From MFD09286-c1 sp963701015 (GTDB lineage Bacteria; Bacteroidota; Bacteroidia; Bacteroidales; DTGW01): a stretch of 64,000 nucleotides of DNA. The first letter of the stretch is position 1. Each line of letters begins with the position of its first letter. Positions 1-9,085 of the stretch are shown piece by piece. The notes under the pieces are model-generated. The model was not told where the DNA came from. It did not search any database and worked only from the letters and a program-made list of their open reading frames with translations. Where the stretch lies: contig OY969556.1 of assembly GCA_963701015.1 (NCBI GenBank), positions 1,364,001-1,428,000 on the forward strand, given 5' to 3'. The position numbers and the translations under genes were made by a program.

Positions 1-3
1 AAT

Positions 4-1347
4 TTAAAACCTGGTTTTTCGAGATTTTTTTGTCATTATAGGCTTTCCGTTTTTATCGAAATTTTCCTTTCGTATTTTTGGACCGCCAAGATTTACCTTT
101 TTATTTTTTTCTTTTTTATTTTGAAAAGCTCCTTTTGAACCTTTAATAGAAGGAGCTTTTAAATAATTTTTATCATATAAGTTCGTTGGCCTTTCCTCTT
201 CGGAATATACTTTGGAAATGACAATATTTTTAGGCAATGGTAGCATTGGAACAGGTTTTTTCATTAACTGTTCTATTGCACTTAGGTATGTTTGTTCAGC
301 TTTATTAATAAATGAAATTGCCGTACCGTTTTTATCAGCTCTTCCGGTTCGCCCGATGCGATGAATATAATCGCCAGGTTCTTCAGGAATGTCAAAATTA
401 ATTACATGGGTTACATCCGAAATGTCCATTCCACGTGCAACGATATCTGTAGCAATTAATATCCTTAATGCCCCTTCATTAAATACTTTTAAAGTATTTA
501 ACCGGTTGTTATGCGATTTATTAGAATGTATTACTCCAGTTTGATCCGGGAAAATTTTATTTACTTCATCAAATAAACGATCGGCTAATTTCTTAGTGGC
601 TACAAATACGAGTACCTTATTAATTTCATTGTTTTCCGAGACCAATAAACATAGTAAATTAAGCTTGGTTATAAAGTTTGGAACATGGTATGCACTTTGA
701 ATTATTTTATCTATTGGCGTTCCATGGGGTGCAATTTCTATGGTAGCCGGAAATTCAATTGTATTTTGAATCAGGTTATAAACATCCTGAGATAAAGTAG
801 CAGAAAACATTAATGTTTGACGTTTGACCGGTAAAGTTTCCATTAATCCAGTAATCTGTGAACGAAAGCCCAGGCTTAACATCTCATCAACTTCATCAAT
901 TACAAGTTTCTGAATATATTTTAAACGTAATATTCCTGTGAGAGACAGATCAATCATTCTACCTGGCGTAGCAACTAAAATATCAGTACCATTAAAAATT
1001 GCTTTTTTTTGAGTGTTAATATTTGTTCCTCCATAAATGCCAATAGAACGTAATTGAGAGTACTGAGTCAACTTTTTTACTTCATTTAAAATTTGGATAA
1101 CCAATTCACGGGTAGGAGCAAGGATTAATATTCGAGGATCCTTTTGATTGGAGAAACTGAGTTGGCGCAATAAAGGTAACAAATAAGCGAATGTTTTCCC
1201 TGTTCCGGTCTGTGCTATTCCTACAACATTTCTGCCCGACATTATAATTGGAAATGCTTTTTCCTGTATTGGTGTAGGATACACATATTCTAAATCTGAT
1301 AGTGCTTGTAATAATGGCTTGTTTAAGTTTAATTCGTCGAATGTCAC
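4..1347 (-). CDS. DEAD-box ATP-dependent RNA helicase
   Basis: A 447-residue RhlE/CsdA-like RNA helicase that should unwind RNA duplexes during ribosome assembly or RNA turnover in the cytoplasm. Visible motifs, in order: Q motif (PTPIQ, about 24-28), Walker A AQTGTGKT (45-52), PTREL (78-82), TPGR (127-130), motif II DEVD (151-154) in place of the textbook DEAD, SAT (182-184) and HRIGRTGR (about 335-345). The last 55 residues are a Lys/Arg-rich tail, as in other members, probably for RNA binding. It starts at an ATG and its stop lies three bases inside the window. The exact subfamily is uncertain; the helicase call is secure. Confidence 0.95.
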   Translation of the reverse strand: MTFDELNLNKPLLQALSDLEYVYPTPIQEKAFPIIMSGRNVVGIAQTGTGKTFAYLLPLLRQLSFSNQKDPRILILAPTRELVIQILNEVKKLTQYSQLRSIGIYGGTNINTQKKAIFNGTDILVATPGRMIDLSLTGILRLKYIQKLVIDEVDEMLSLGFRSQITGLMETLPVKRQTLMFSATLSQDVYNLIQNTIEFPATIEIAPHGTPIDKIIQSAYHVPNFITKLNLLCLLVSENNEINKVLVFVATKKLADRLFDEVNKIFPDQTGVIHSNKSHNNRLNTLKVFNEGALRILIATDIVARGMDISDVTHVINFDIPEEPGDYIHRIGRTGRADKNGTAISFINKAEQTYLSAIEQLMKKPVPMLPLPKNIVISKVYSEEERPTNLYDKNYLKAPSIKGSKGAFQNKKEKNKKVNLGGPKIRKENFDKNGKPIMTKKSRKTRF

Positions 1348-1533
1348 AATTTAAATTTTAATAAGTCGCTAAGGTAATGTGAATCAGCGGCAAGCTACAG
1401 TATTTTTTAAATAAATGTAAAATTGACGTATTTATTTATACGAACGACTTACTTTTACGGACTCGATACTAAAGTTTGATATTGCTATTATTAAACATTT
1501 TCTAATAGGTGAATTTAATTTAAAACAAGATAA

Positions 1534-1884
1534 ATGATGATGAAAGACGAAGGGAAATACGCTCACTTATGGATGAAGTATGCTGCAGTTATACATGTTT
1601 TGCTTAAAAAAACCGAAAATGAAAATCAAAAATTGCAACTTTATAAACATGAGTTTGAACATCATGGGAATAAGCAAAATACAAATTTTACCTTTAGTTT
1701 CGATTTAATAAATGGACGTGCTCTGAATATTGTAAGTTCTACAGCTATAGCTCGTGATTTATGGAGGGTCTTGGATAATAATACAGTTACCAGAAACTGG
1801 CTGAAAGAACGAAGCATTAAAATTAGCATTGGAAAATCATTTGAAATGCAATTTGAAAAGATTGAACCTGCAATAGTTGAATAA
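1534..1884 (+). CDS. hypothetical protein
   Basis: A 116-residue protein I do not recognise. It begins with three consecutive ATG codons, so the exact start is ambiguous by two residues. It looks soluble, with mixed alpha/beta character, no signal peptide and no cysteines. It is the first of three plus-strand genes (this one, RNase HI, ArfA-like ORF) between two minus-strand genes. Its stop at 1882 lies about 33 bases before the likely RNase HI start in the same frame, so the two could be co-translated. Codon use resembles the neighbours, which supports it being real. Function unknown. Confidence 0.6.
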   Translation: MMMKDEGKYAHLWMKYAAVIHVLLKKTENENQKLQLYKHEFEHHGNKQNTNFTFSFDLINGRALNIVSSTAIARDLWRVLDNNTVTRNWLKERSIKISIGKSFEMQFEKIEPAIVE

Positions 1885-1917
1885 CTAAAATTCTTTTAAA
1901 ATTTCTAATTATTTTTT

Positions 1918-2427
1918 ATTACAATTACCGCTAATAATATCGAAATTTATACTGATGGGAGTTGCCACACTCAAAATAGAATTGGTGCATGGGCTTCTAT
2001 TTTATTAGTTTCGGGCAATAAAACAATCCTGAAAGGTGAAGTTGAAAATACTACTCATAACAGGATGGAATTATTGGCTGTAATTAAAGCGGTTGAATTT
2101 GCTATTGAAAATTATTCAAAACCTACTTTAATAATTTTTACTGACAGTCAATATGTTTCTTTAATTCCGGAAAGAAAAGAAAAATTAATGCAGAAAAATT
2201 TTCTTACCAATAAAGGAACTCCTATTCAAAATTCCGATTTGGTAAAAACTTTAATCAGTCAAATCGAGAATAATTCAATTGAATTTGTAAAAATAAAAGC
2301 TCATCAACATTCAGATAAAAATAACTTTAGCACTTCGATTAATTTTAATAACGAAGTTGATTTTATTGTCAGACAATTAATGAGAATCGCAGTTGATGAA
2401 TTAAAGTGGAACAATATTGAAAAGTAA
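1918..2427 (+). CDS. rnhA: ribonuclease HI family protein (non-ATG start)
   Basis: RNase HI cleaves the RNA strand of RNA-DNA hybrids. The catalytic set is visible: Asp in YTDGSC, Glu in HNRMEL, Asp in FTDSQYV, His in KIKAHQHS and a final Asp in NNEVDF. The first ATG in this frame (2065) lies inside the NRMEL motif and would delete the first catalytic Asp and the first beta strands, so it cannot be the true start. Reading upstream the frame stays open back to a stop at 1906, and between them there is no ATG, GTG or TTG. The best candidates are ATT at 1918 or ATT at 1924, giving a protein of about 168 residues. Either ATT initiation is used or an ATG has mutated and the gene is damaged. The family is secure; the start is not. 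Confidence 0.82.
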   Translation: MTITANNIEIYTDGSCHTQNRIGAWASILLVSGNKTILKGEVENTTHNRMELLAVIKAVEFAIENYSKPTLIIFTDSQYVSLIPERKEKLMQKNFLTNKGTPIQNSDLVKTLISQIENNSIEFVKIKAHQHSDKNNFSTSINFNNEVDFIVRQLMRIAVDELKWNNIEK

Positions 2428-2431
2428 TTCT

Positions 2432-2439
2432 TAATTTTG
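2432..2439 (+). promoter_or_regulatory. candidate Bacteroidota -7 promoter element
   Basis: TAATTTTG fits the Bacteroidota -7 consensus TAnnTTTG and lies 27 bases before the ATG of the small ArfA-like ORF, just after the RNase HI stop. No good -33 TTTG is present at the usual spacing, so this is tentative. If active it would give the small ORF its own short-leader transcript. Confidence 0.35.
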
Positions 2440-2466
2440 CCCTTTAAACTTTAAAATCATTTATAG

Positions 2467-2718
2467 ATGAAAACAAGCAGAAAAACTGAAATTTCGAAAG
2501 AAATTTTATTGAAAATTGATTTAGCAGTGCAAAGGGAAAGCATGGTGAAACAAGGTTTTTTCGATGGGAGGTTTAAAAATAAAACTTACAAATCGAAGAA
2601 AGCGTATAGCAGGCAGAAAACAAAAAAATCGGGTTTTGAAGAATACAAAAACCCGATTTTTTTTATAACTATGGTTGAAGCTTATTTTCTATCATTCGGT
2701 TGCAATATTGCTGCATAA
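2467..2718 (+). CDS. ArfA-like small basic protein; terminator lies inside the reading frame
   Basis: An 83-codon ORF, very basic in its first 60 residues. Residues 32-54 (FDGRFKNKTYKSKKAYSRQKTKK) resemble in layout the core of ArfA, where a short aromatic/Asp segment is followed by lysines and a Y-x-R element that enters the empty mRNA channel of a stalled ribosome. A perfect 16-bp hairpin with an 8-T tract (2622-2664) lies inside the frame at codons 52-66, before any stop. Transcripts ending there would lack a stop codon and encode about 65 residues. The last 17 codons overlap the convergent sulfatase gene and are probably rarely transcribed. Similarity to ArfA is by eye only; an unrelated small protein with a leaky 3' boundary is the alternative. 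Confidence 0.6.
   Translation: MKTSRKTEISKEILLKIDLAVQRESMVKQGFFDGRFKNKTYKSKKAYSRQKTKKSGFEEYKNPIFFITMVEAYFLSFGCNIAA
2622..2664. terminator. bidirectional intrinsic terminator inside the small ORF
   Basis: The arms 2622-2637 and 2648-2663 are perfectly complementary over 16 bp with a 10-base loop, and T-runs flank both sides (eight T on plus, seven on minus). It can end the plus-strand RNase HI/ArfA-like transcript and the minus-strand sulfatase transcript, whose stop codon is at 2669-2671. It lies within codons 52-66 of the 2467-2718 ORF. Confidence 0.85.
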
Positions 2719-4625
2719 ATGCTTTTGCATAACGTTCAAGTTTTTTCGTTTCTTCCACATTTATATCTTTTAAATTTTTCTTCAATAAGCGGTCTGTTTT
2801 ATAATTATATAATGCAACAACTTTATCTTTCCGGAATTGAAGCATATAATCATCCTGAAATATTTGACAGGTTTCATTACCATAATTTACAACAAACCTG
2901 TTTTTATCTTTAAATGCATCAAAACCAAATGCAAAATAAGGTTTGTCATAATTCAGTAAACCAAGAATAGTAGGCATTATATCAATTTGCTGAATCATTC
3001 CATTATGAATTCCAATTGTAGAATCACCTGCATTATAAATAATTATTGGAATTGAATATACGCCAGCCGAAGTTAAATAAATATCACGAACGGGTTCGGA
3101 ATTACAATGATCGGCTGTAATCACAAAAATTGTATTTTTAAACCAGGCTTGTTTAGAAGCGGAATTAAAAAATTCTCTTAAAGCCATATCGGTATAACCA
3201 AATGTGCGTTGTATAGGTCTCGTGCCCTTCAGGGAACTTACCTTTATATTTATCAGGTAAATTAAACGGATGGTGCGATGAAACTGTAAATACGGTACTC
3301 ATAAATGGTTGATGAAAAGTACTTATTTTCCTGCACATAAACTGTAAAAATGGTTCATCCCATATTCCCCATGTTCCATCAAAATCAGCATCATTCCCAT
3401 ATTCATTCATGCCATAATAATCATCAATGCCTATTAATTTTGTATATGCACTAAAACCCATTGATCCATTAGGAGCTCCATGAAAAAATGCAGTATAATA
3501 TCCCTTTTGCTTTAAATCTTTTGCCAAAGATGGTAATTTATCGTCATAATATTCAGTTAAAACAAATGGTTCAACCACTGAAGGAATACTGCTTAAAACC
3601 GAAGGAATACCTTCAATTGATTTTCGTCCATTTGCAAATGAATTCCAAAACATACAGCTATGCTGACATAATGAATCTAAAAATGGCGTAAATCCTTTAT
3701 AATGTCCATTATCTAAATCTTTGTTATAAAACCCTATATTTTCTTTCCCGAAACTTTCCAAAATAAGAATCACTACATTTTTAGGTTTAAAGGCAGCGGT
3801 CGGATGTGGATTTCGCACCGGATTATATATTTCTTCCAAAGTATCTTGTGGAAAATAATTGTGTTTTTCCAACGAAGTAATACCAATAGTTTTAAGTATT
3901 GAAAATGGAGTATTTAAAACTATATGCATTTCTCTGGGATTTGAAACATAATCACCGGCATTGCTCAAAGTAATTGGGCGAGTACTATGTTTATAACCAC
4001 CTCTTACACCACCAATAAAAAGGGTTATGGAAATTAAAAAAAATATAAGCCCTATTCCATAATATTTCCACCAAACCGGGAATTCTGGTTTAGGAACTTT
4101 TATTCTTTTATAAAGCCAAACCATAGCAATTATAGTAACTATAAATAATAAGGTAGCTTGCCAATAATCAACAAAAGCATTGAGCGAAATTGTACCCATA
4201 TTATGATCGTGCATAAATTCATGAAAAACCGAAAAAGTTGTTCGTTTTAACGTAAATGAATAATATACATAATCAATAAAGTTCGAGAATATTGCAATTG
4301 TATTGGCGATAACAAATATATAAAATAGAACCGACTGGTATATCTTATGATATCTGAATTTAAAAGGTATTACATGAAGAAATATAAACAGGAGGTTTGT
4401 ATAAAATATGGCAACTGTATCAAATTTGAAACCTCCAATCATTAACCCAATGAAATGCCCAAATGTCATTCCATTATAAAATCCATGGTTAAAAATGTAA
4501 AATTCTATACGACAAAGTGAATATAAAAAGTAAACCAAAAACAAACGGAGTAATAAAATTGGAATTAAAGGTTCTATTCCATATTTTCTAAAAAATTTAT
4601 ACATCATACTAACACATTTAAACAT
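2669..4625 (-). pseudogene. LTA synthase family membrane sulfatase, split by a one-base frameshift
   Basis: A membrane-anchored alkaline-phosphatase-superfamily protein of the LtaS/phosphoglycerol-transferase type. The upstream part (3165-4625, 486 residues) has about five N-terminal membrane segments and then the catalytic domain: ILESFGKEN with metal ligand Glu, and NGRKSIEG, where Ser replaces the usual Thr nucleophile. The downstream part (2669-3187, 172 residues, another frame) continues with FVITADHCN, the second metal site. Reading across, FPEG in frame one should continue as TRPIQRTFGYTDMALREFF in the other. One extra base in the CCC at 3225-3227 (GGG on the coding strand) explains the break. 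Undamaged, the protein would have about 650 residues. It could be real inactivation or a sequence error. Substrate unknown. Confidence 0.88.
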
Positions 4626-4708
4626 GTAAAATTATAAAATTAATCAGTTAATGTTTTTTATAGTATAGGCACAAATCTTAAAAAATCAAAATATCGATTG
4701 GGAATTAA

Positions 4709-4999
4709 TTATCGTATTACAACTTCATCAATTACACTTTCGCCGGCCCTCTCATTTAAAGCTTTTGGAAGACTTTCGCGAATGCGTAATAATTCAGTTC
4801 TAACAATTGAAGAATTCAGGAATACGAATAAAACCCTGTTTTGTATATAAAGATTGGATGTTTTTTTTGCAATACTTAAGCCAACAACTTTTGGCCAACT
4901 GTCAATTAGCCTTACTTCGCGCAGTTTCTTCCCTGCTCCTATAGATTTAAGATATTCACGTAAAACTTCGCCCAAAGGTTGTGTGTTACTTTTTCGCAT
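4709..4999 (-). CDS. DUF721 domain protein (DciA-like)
   Basis: A 96-residue protein with the DUF721 pattern: N-terminal LGEVLREYLKS, a central W-x-K-VVG (SWPKVVG, about 49-55), IAKKT, then an LFV-x-L-x-SS-VRTELL strand-helix. DUF721 includes DciA, which helps load the replicative helicase in many bacteria without DnaC. This is the short Bacteroidota form and its own function is untested. It lies eight bases downstream of recF on the same strand, so the two are surely cotranscribed, which fits a role in DNA replication or repair. Confidence 0.85.
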   Translation of the reverse strand: MRKSNTQPLGEVLREYLKSIGAGKKLREVRLIDSWPKVVGLSIAKKTSNLYIQNRVLFVFLNSSIVRTELLRIRESLPKALNERAGESVIDEVVIR

Positions 5000-5007
5000 T
5001 TTCTAAT

Positions 5008-6114
5008 TTATTCGGTTTGGGTTATTTTACCTGGTTCAACAATAAAAATAGAATGACCAAACGAAATTTCTTTTAATACACTTTGAATCCTGTTTAATTC
5101 AGTATCCGTAATAAAAATTTGCCCGAAGTGTTTATCCGAAACCAGTTGAATTATTTGTTTTACACGGGTTGGGTCGAATTTATCAAAAATATCATCAAGC
5201 AATAATAATGGCTTTTTCCCGCTAATTGTTGAAATAAAATCAAACTCGGCAAGTTTTAACGCAACAACATAAGTTTTTTGTTGTCCCTGTGATGCTATTT
5301 TCTTTGCCAAATATCCATCAAGGTTAAGTATCAAATCATCTTTATGAATTCCGGTGGAAGTATATTCAAGAATTTTATCTTTTTGAAGCGTTTCAACAAG
5401 TAACGATTTAAAGTCAGTGCCATTTAATTGCGATTGATATCTTATTTCAGCTATTTCATTGGTTCCGGCAATTGCCGAATAATATTTTTTGAAAACCGGA
5501 GAAAATGATTCTATAAATTTAAACCGTTTGTCATAAATTTTTTCGCCTAAACTAACGAGCTGATCAGAATAAACCTCAAGAATATCTTTGTCGTAATTTG
5601 AATGATGAGAAATTTCCTTCAGAAATTTATTTCGCTGCAGTAAAATATGGTTATATTGAATTAAATCATCGAGATATATTTTGTCATATTGCGAAATAAT
5701 TGAATCAATGAGCTTGCGACGTTCTTCACTTCCTTCGGAAATTAAACTGCTGTCTGAAGGAGTAATCATTACAACTGGAACTAAACCAATATGGTCGGCC
5801 AAACGCTCGTATTCTTTTTTATTTCGTTTAAGAATTTTTCTCGAATTTCGTTTGAAACCACAATAAATTTCTTCTTCATGATCGTTTATGATATAATTCC
5901 CCTGGATGACAAAAAAGTCATTGTTATGGCGAATATTCTGACTATCGATAATATTGAAATACGATTTGCTTATTGACAAATAATGAATTGCATCTAATAA
6001 ATTTGTTTTCCCAATACCATTATTACCTACAAAACAATTTATCTTTTCAGAGAAGGAAAGTTCCGCCTGTTCATAATTTTTAAAATTTACCAGCGATAAT
6101 TTTTGAAGTATCAT
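5008..6114 (-). CDS. recF: DNA replication and repair protein RecF
   Basis: A 368-residue SMC-like ATPase that helps load RecA at single-strand gaps. It begins LxLxNFKNYEQAELSF, typical of RecF, with Walker A GNNGIGKT at 30-37. A signature-like ASQGQQKTYVVALKLAEF segment precedes Walker B LLLLDDIFDKFD near 305-315, followed by a FITDTE switch region. Length and motif order are normal. It starts at an ATG and is followed by the DUF721 gene with an eight-base gap. A terminator separates it from the upstream peroxiredoxin gene, so the pair probably has its own promoter. Confidence 0.96.
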   Translation of the reverse strand: MILQKLSLVNFKNYEQAELSFSEKINCFVGNNGIGKTNLLDAIHYLSISKSYFNIIDSQNIRHNNDFFVIQGNYIINDHEEEIYCGFKRNSRKILKRNKKEYERLADHIGLVPVVMITPSDSSLISEGSEERRKLIDSIISQYDKIYLDDLIQYNHILLQRNKFLKEISHHSNYDKDILEVYSDQLVSLGEKIYDKRFKFIESFSPVFKKYYSAIAGTNEIAEIRYQSQLNGTDFKSLLVETLQKDKILEYTSTGIHKDDLILNLDGYLAKKIASQGQQKTYVVALKLAEFDFISTISGKKPLLLLDDIFDKFDPTRVKQIIQLVSDKHFGQIFITDTELNRIQSVLKEISFGHSIFIVEPGKITQTE

Positions 6115-6143
6115 GGATTACATGCAATTTAATGCAAAGATAT

Positions 6144-6173
6144 TAAAAAAGAGAAAGCGCCTTGCGGGCGCTT
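6144..6173 (-). terminator. intrinsic terminator after the peroxiredoxin gene
   Basis: AAGCGCC (6155-6161) pairs with GGCGCTT (6167-6173) around a five-base loop. On the minus strand the stem is followed by TCTCTTTTTTAA. It is placed to end the peroxiredoxin transcript before recF. Confidence 0.75.
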
Positions 6174-6202
6174 CCATCTTGTCATCAATATTTTATAAAC
6201 AA

Positions 6203-6835
6203 TTAATGTTTGCCTAAATAATCGGCAACACCTTCCTGGGTTGCTTTCATAGCTTTTTGTCCCGGTTTCCAATCAGCTGGACAAACTTCACCGTATTCTT
6301 CGAAATGTTGCAATGCATCTACAATTCTAATTGCTTCTTCAACACTTCGGCCTAAAGGCATATCATTTACAACCTGGTGACGGACATTTCCTGCCTTATC
6401 AATCAAAAATAAACCGCGATAAGCCATTGGAGTTCCATTAAAACGGGTTTCGCCATTTTCATCAATATCATAACTTCCGGCTAAAACATCATAATTTTCA
6501 GCTATGGTTTTTGATAAATCTGAAACCAAAGGGAATTTAACGCCTTTAATACCACCGTCTTTTAAATCGGTTTGCAACCATTTCCAGTGTGAAAATTCCG
6601 AATCGACAGAAGCGCCAACAATAGCAACATTTCGTTTTTCAAATTCAGCTATTTTATCCTGAAATGCAATAATTTCAGTAGGACAAACAAAAGTAAAATC
6701 GGCTGGATAAAAGAAAAATATTACATACTTTTTTCCAACATATTGTTTTAAGGAGAAATTTTCAACAATTTCATGACCGTTTATTACGGCATTTGTACTA
6801 AATTCTGGGGCTTTTTTTCCAACTAATACTGACAT
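6203..6835 (-). CDS. typical 2-Cys peroxiredoxin (AhpC/Prx1 type)
   Basis: A 210-residue thiol peroxidase that reduces H2O2 and organic hydroperoxides. The peroxidatic Cys51 is in FTFVCPTE, the conserved Arg region is GLFLIDKAGNVRH, and the resolving Cys near residue 185 is in EVCPADWKPG. Length and motifs are standard for the typical 2-Cys class. No AhpF or thioredoxin reductase gene is adjacent, so the electron donor is elsewhere. It is monocistronic, with a hairpin terminator immediately downstream. I see no clear OxyR-type operator in the 157-base upstream gap. Confidence 0.95.
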   Translation of the reverse strand: MSVLVGKKAPEFSTNAVINGHEIVENFSLKQYVGKKYVIFFFYPADFTFVCPTEIIAFQDKIAEFEKRNVAIVGASVDSEFSHWKWLQTDLKDGGIKGVKFPLVSDLSKTIAENYDVLAGSYDIDENGETRFNGTPMAYRGLFLIDKAGNVRHQVVNDMPLGRSVEEAIRIVDALQHFEEYGEVCPADWKPGQKAMKATQEGVADYLGKH

Positions 6836-6993
6836 ATTTATTTATTTTAAGTTAAACATAAATTCTAGTATAAAATTAATCCAATTTCATAAAAATATAA
6901 ATACAAGAACATTGAATTTTGAAATATTAACAAGGTATAAAATTGAATGTTCAATATAAGATTATGAAAATTTGTAATGGAAATTAATTCCAA

Positions 6994-8925
6994 TTATTGG
7001 AAGTTCACAATTTCAGGTGATCGTACATTAAATGTTCCGGGATTGAATTTTGAATCTTCCGAAACACTGAAGAAGTCACCTTGTGCTTGTTGTGGTAACC
7101 AGGGATAATATGCTAACCTGATTTGAAAAGTTTTAAAAACCAAATGTTCATTCCTGAACCTGAAACCAATTCCGAACCCACTATATAACGGATAATTAAA
7201 AATTAATTTGTTTGAAGAGCCAATCCAGCCTAAATCGGCAAATCCAAAAACTGCAAATCGGAACCCGGCTAAATAATATGGCGTAAAGCAAACTGATTCG
7301 AAACTTGCCACAAATCGTTGTGTTCCATGAATTGAATCACTCTGAAAACCTCTAATTCCCGATAAGTCATTAATTGAAATATATTCATCAGGGTTACGAT
7401 AAAAGCCATCTGTAAAACGGACATTTATAAAATGGCGAAATTTGTATTGCCCAAAAACTATAAGGTTTGAGAAAAAGTTGGCATTAAATTTCAATACTTC
7501 TTGTTGTAAATGTTCACTCTGTTCTCCTAAAAAAGCACCCCATGCTATACTACCATTAAGATAACCAATATTATCCACAAAATTTCCTTTGGCAATTGAT
7601 GCTCCATAATATAAACGAGTCATAAATTCATCAACTTCAACTCCATGCGTAAGTTTAATAAGTAATCCATACGGGATATCTTCAGTTCGTCCATAATTAT
7701 AAATTAAGCTCGAACGATAATAACCCTGACTTGAAAAGGAAAGGTTAATTAAATATTGAGTTTTATTTTGGTATTGGTATCTGAAATTTTCAGCTACAAA
7801 TGGACGGGTTGAATAATCCCAGGTATAAATGCCACCCGATAATACCAGATTTTCATGACTTGTATTCGACATAAATAATGGTCGAATTGGGAAAGCTCGT
7901 CCAAGCCAAGCACTCCAAACTTTTCCGCCTAAAGGCCTATAAACATAATTGTTGTTAGAATCTTCTAATAATGTATAACCATCCATATCCTGATAATTTA
8001 AGTTTCCTGCATATTTTGTTTTTTGCGTAAGAAAATCACGCCAAAGACGAATATTATAACCTTTATTTCCATAAGCGCTATAACCAATTTGACTGTTGAT
8101 GTATGAACCTGCAATATTTTGCATTCGGAAATAACCATCATATCCTTTTTGAGGAACATTTCTATAATTATTATAATAATCATTGTCAATCTCCTGGCCA
8201 GTTCCTAATATATTTTTATCCCAAACATCAATATAAACGCTTTTTAAGTCTTTTGAAGTAACATCGAAACCTTTGGCTAAATTATCTTTCACAACAACAA
8301 CAAGGTCGGCAGAATCGCCATTCATTGAAATATTTTTCACCCTGATTATGGCATCTTCAATAAATGGTAAATCGCGCAACAATCGCTCGTTATCAGCTAA
8401 AGTTGAAGGATCAATGGCTTGGCCTTTTTTAAATAGAAGATGATTCTTAATCACCCAATCATAAGTCATAATATGCGTTTTATTGGCAAATGCACCTATG
8501 GACGTTGTTGGTTGCCGGTTAGGATCATTAATTGTTGGTCCGAAAACCTTGAGCTTCTGCAATGTAATATTTCGAATAATCAAATTTTTATATGGTAGAA
8601 ACGGAACTTCACTTTTTTGGGTAGTTGTGGTATCTTTATTTACGGAACTATTATCAGGCACAATAACTACATTGTGAAGTTCTTTTGACCACCTGCGTTT
8701 ATAGGATACATCACGTAATTTATTAAAAAACCGGTCAGATATGCTATTTGATTTTTTTATATAGAAGTCGATGTTTATAGGCAATTCAATATTTGTGTCA
8801 TTTTTTGCAACTACAGTTCTATCATCAGCATATAGAATATGACCTGCCTTAAGATGTATAATATTGCTTTTAATTTTTGGACGTGTTTCCTGTGCTTCAA
8901 TACTACTGTATAGAAAAATAACCAA
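6994..8925 (-). CDS. outer-membrane protein of the BamA/TamA superfamily (POTRA plus barrel)
   Basis: The N-terminal part holds a POTRA-like module (FKKGQAIDPSTLADNERLLRDLPFIEDAIIRV, then VVVVKDN). The C-terminal half is rich in alternating beta strands ending in LVFKTFQIRLAYYP, like a surface-antigen barrel. No partner gene is adjacent, and its cargo or role is unknown. The first TTG (8925) leaves only about 11 residues before the EAQ cleavage site, too short for a signal peptide. Reading upstream to ATT codons at 8950-8958 gives IIKFNFYIILLVIFLYSSIEAQ, a good signal peptide, so the real start is probably an ATT there. The frame has a stop just before that and contains no ATG or GTG. Confidence 0.8.
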   Translation of the reverse strand: MVIFLYSSIEAQETRPKIKSNIIHLKAGHILYADDRTVVAKNDTNIELPINIDFYIKKSNSISDRFFNKLRDVSYKRRWSKELHNVVIVPDNSSVNKDTTTTQKSEVPFLPYKNLIIRNITLQKLKVFGPTINDPNRQPTTSIGAFANKTHIMTYDWVIKNHLLFKKGQAIDPSTLADNERLLRDLPFIEDAIIRVKNISMNGDSADLVVVVKDNLAKGFDVTSKDLKSVYIDVWDKNILGTGQEIDNDYYNNYRNVPQKGYDGYFRMQNIAGSYINSQIGYSAYGNKGYNIRLWRDFLTQKTKYAGNLNYQDMDGYTLLEDSNNNYVYRPLGGKVWSAWLGRAFPIRPLFMSNTSHENLVLSGGIYTWDYSTRPFVAENFRYQYQNKTQYLINLSFSSQGYYRSSLIYNYGRTEDIPYGLLIKLTHGVEVDEFMTRLYYGASIAKGNFVDNIGYLNGSIAWGAFLGEQSEHLQQEVLKFNANFFSNLIVFGQYKFRHFINVRFTDGFYRNPDEYISINDLSGIRGFQSDSIHGTQRFVASFESVCFTPYYLAGFRFAVFGFADLGWIGSSNKLIFNYPLYSGFGIGFRFRNEHLVFKTFQIRLAYYPWLPQQAQGDFFSVSEDSKFNPGTFNVRSPEIVNFQ

Positions 8926-9085
8926 TAAAATTATATAGAAATTGAATTTAATAATAATGAAAGGTTTTACTAAAACTTAAAACTATTTTGTTTTTTTACT
9001 GTTTAAAATTCGTCAAATATATTACATCCATATAATATTATAAAACTACAAACTTTGTACATTTAGTAAATTTCGATTGTTAAAA

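Noticed and set aside
2719..2913. Plus-strand ORF after the ArfA-like gene
   Set aside because: Fully antisense to the well-supported sulfatase coding sequence.
3165..3240. Separate genes for the two halves of the sulfatase
   Set aside because: Each half carries only part of the metal site, and the junction restores a conserved segment when one base is removed.
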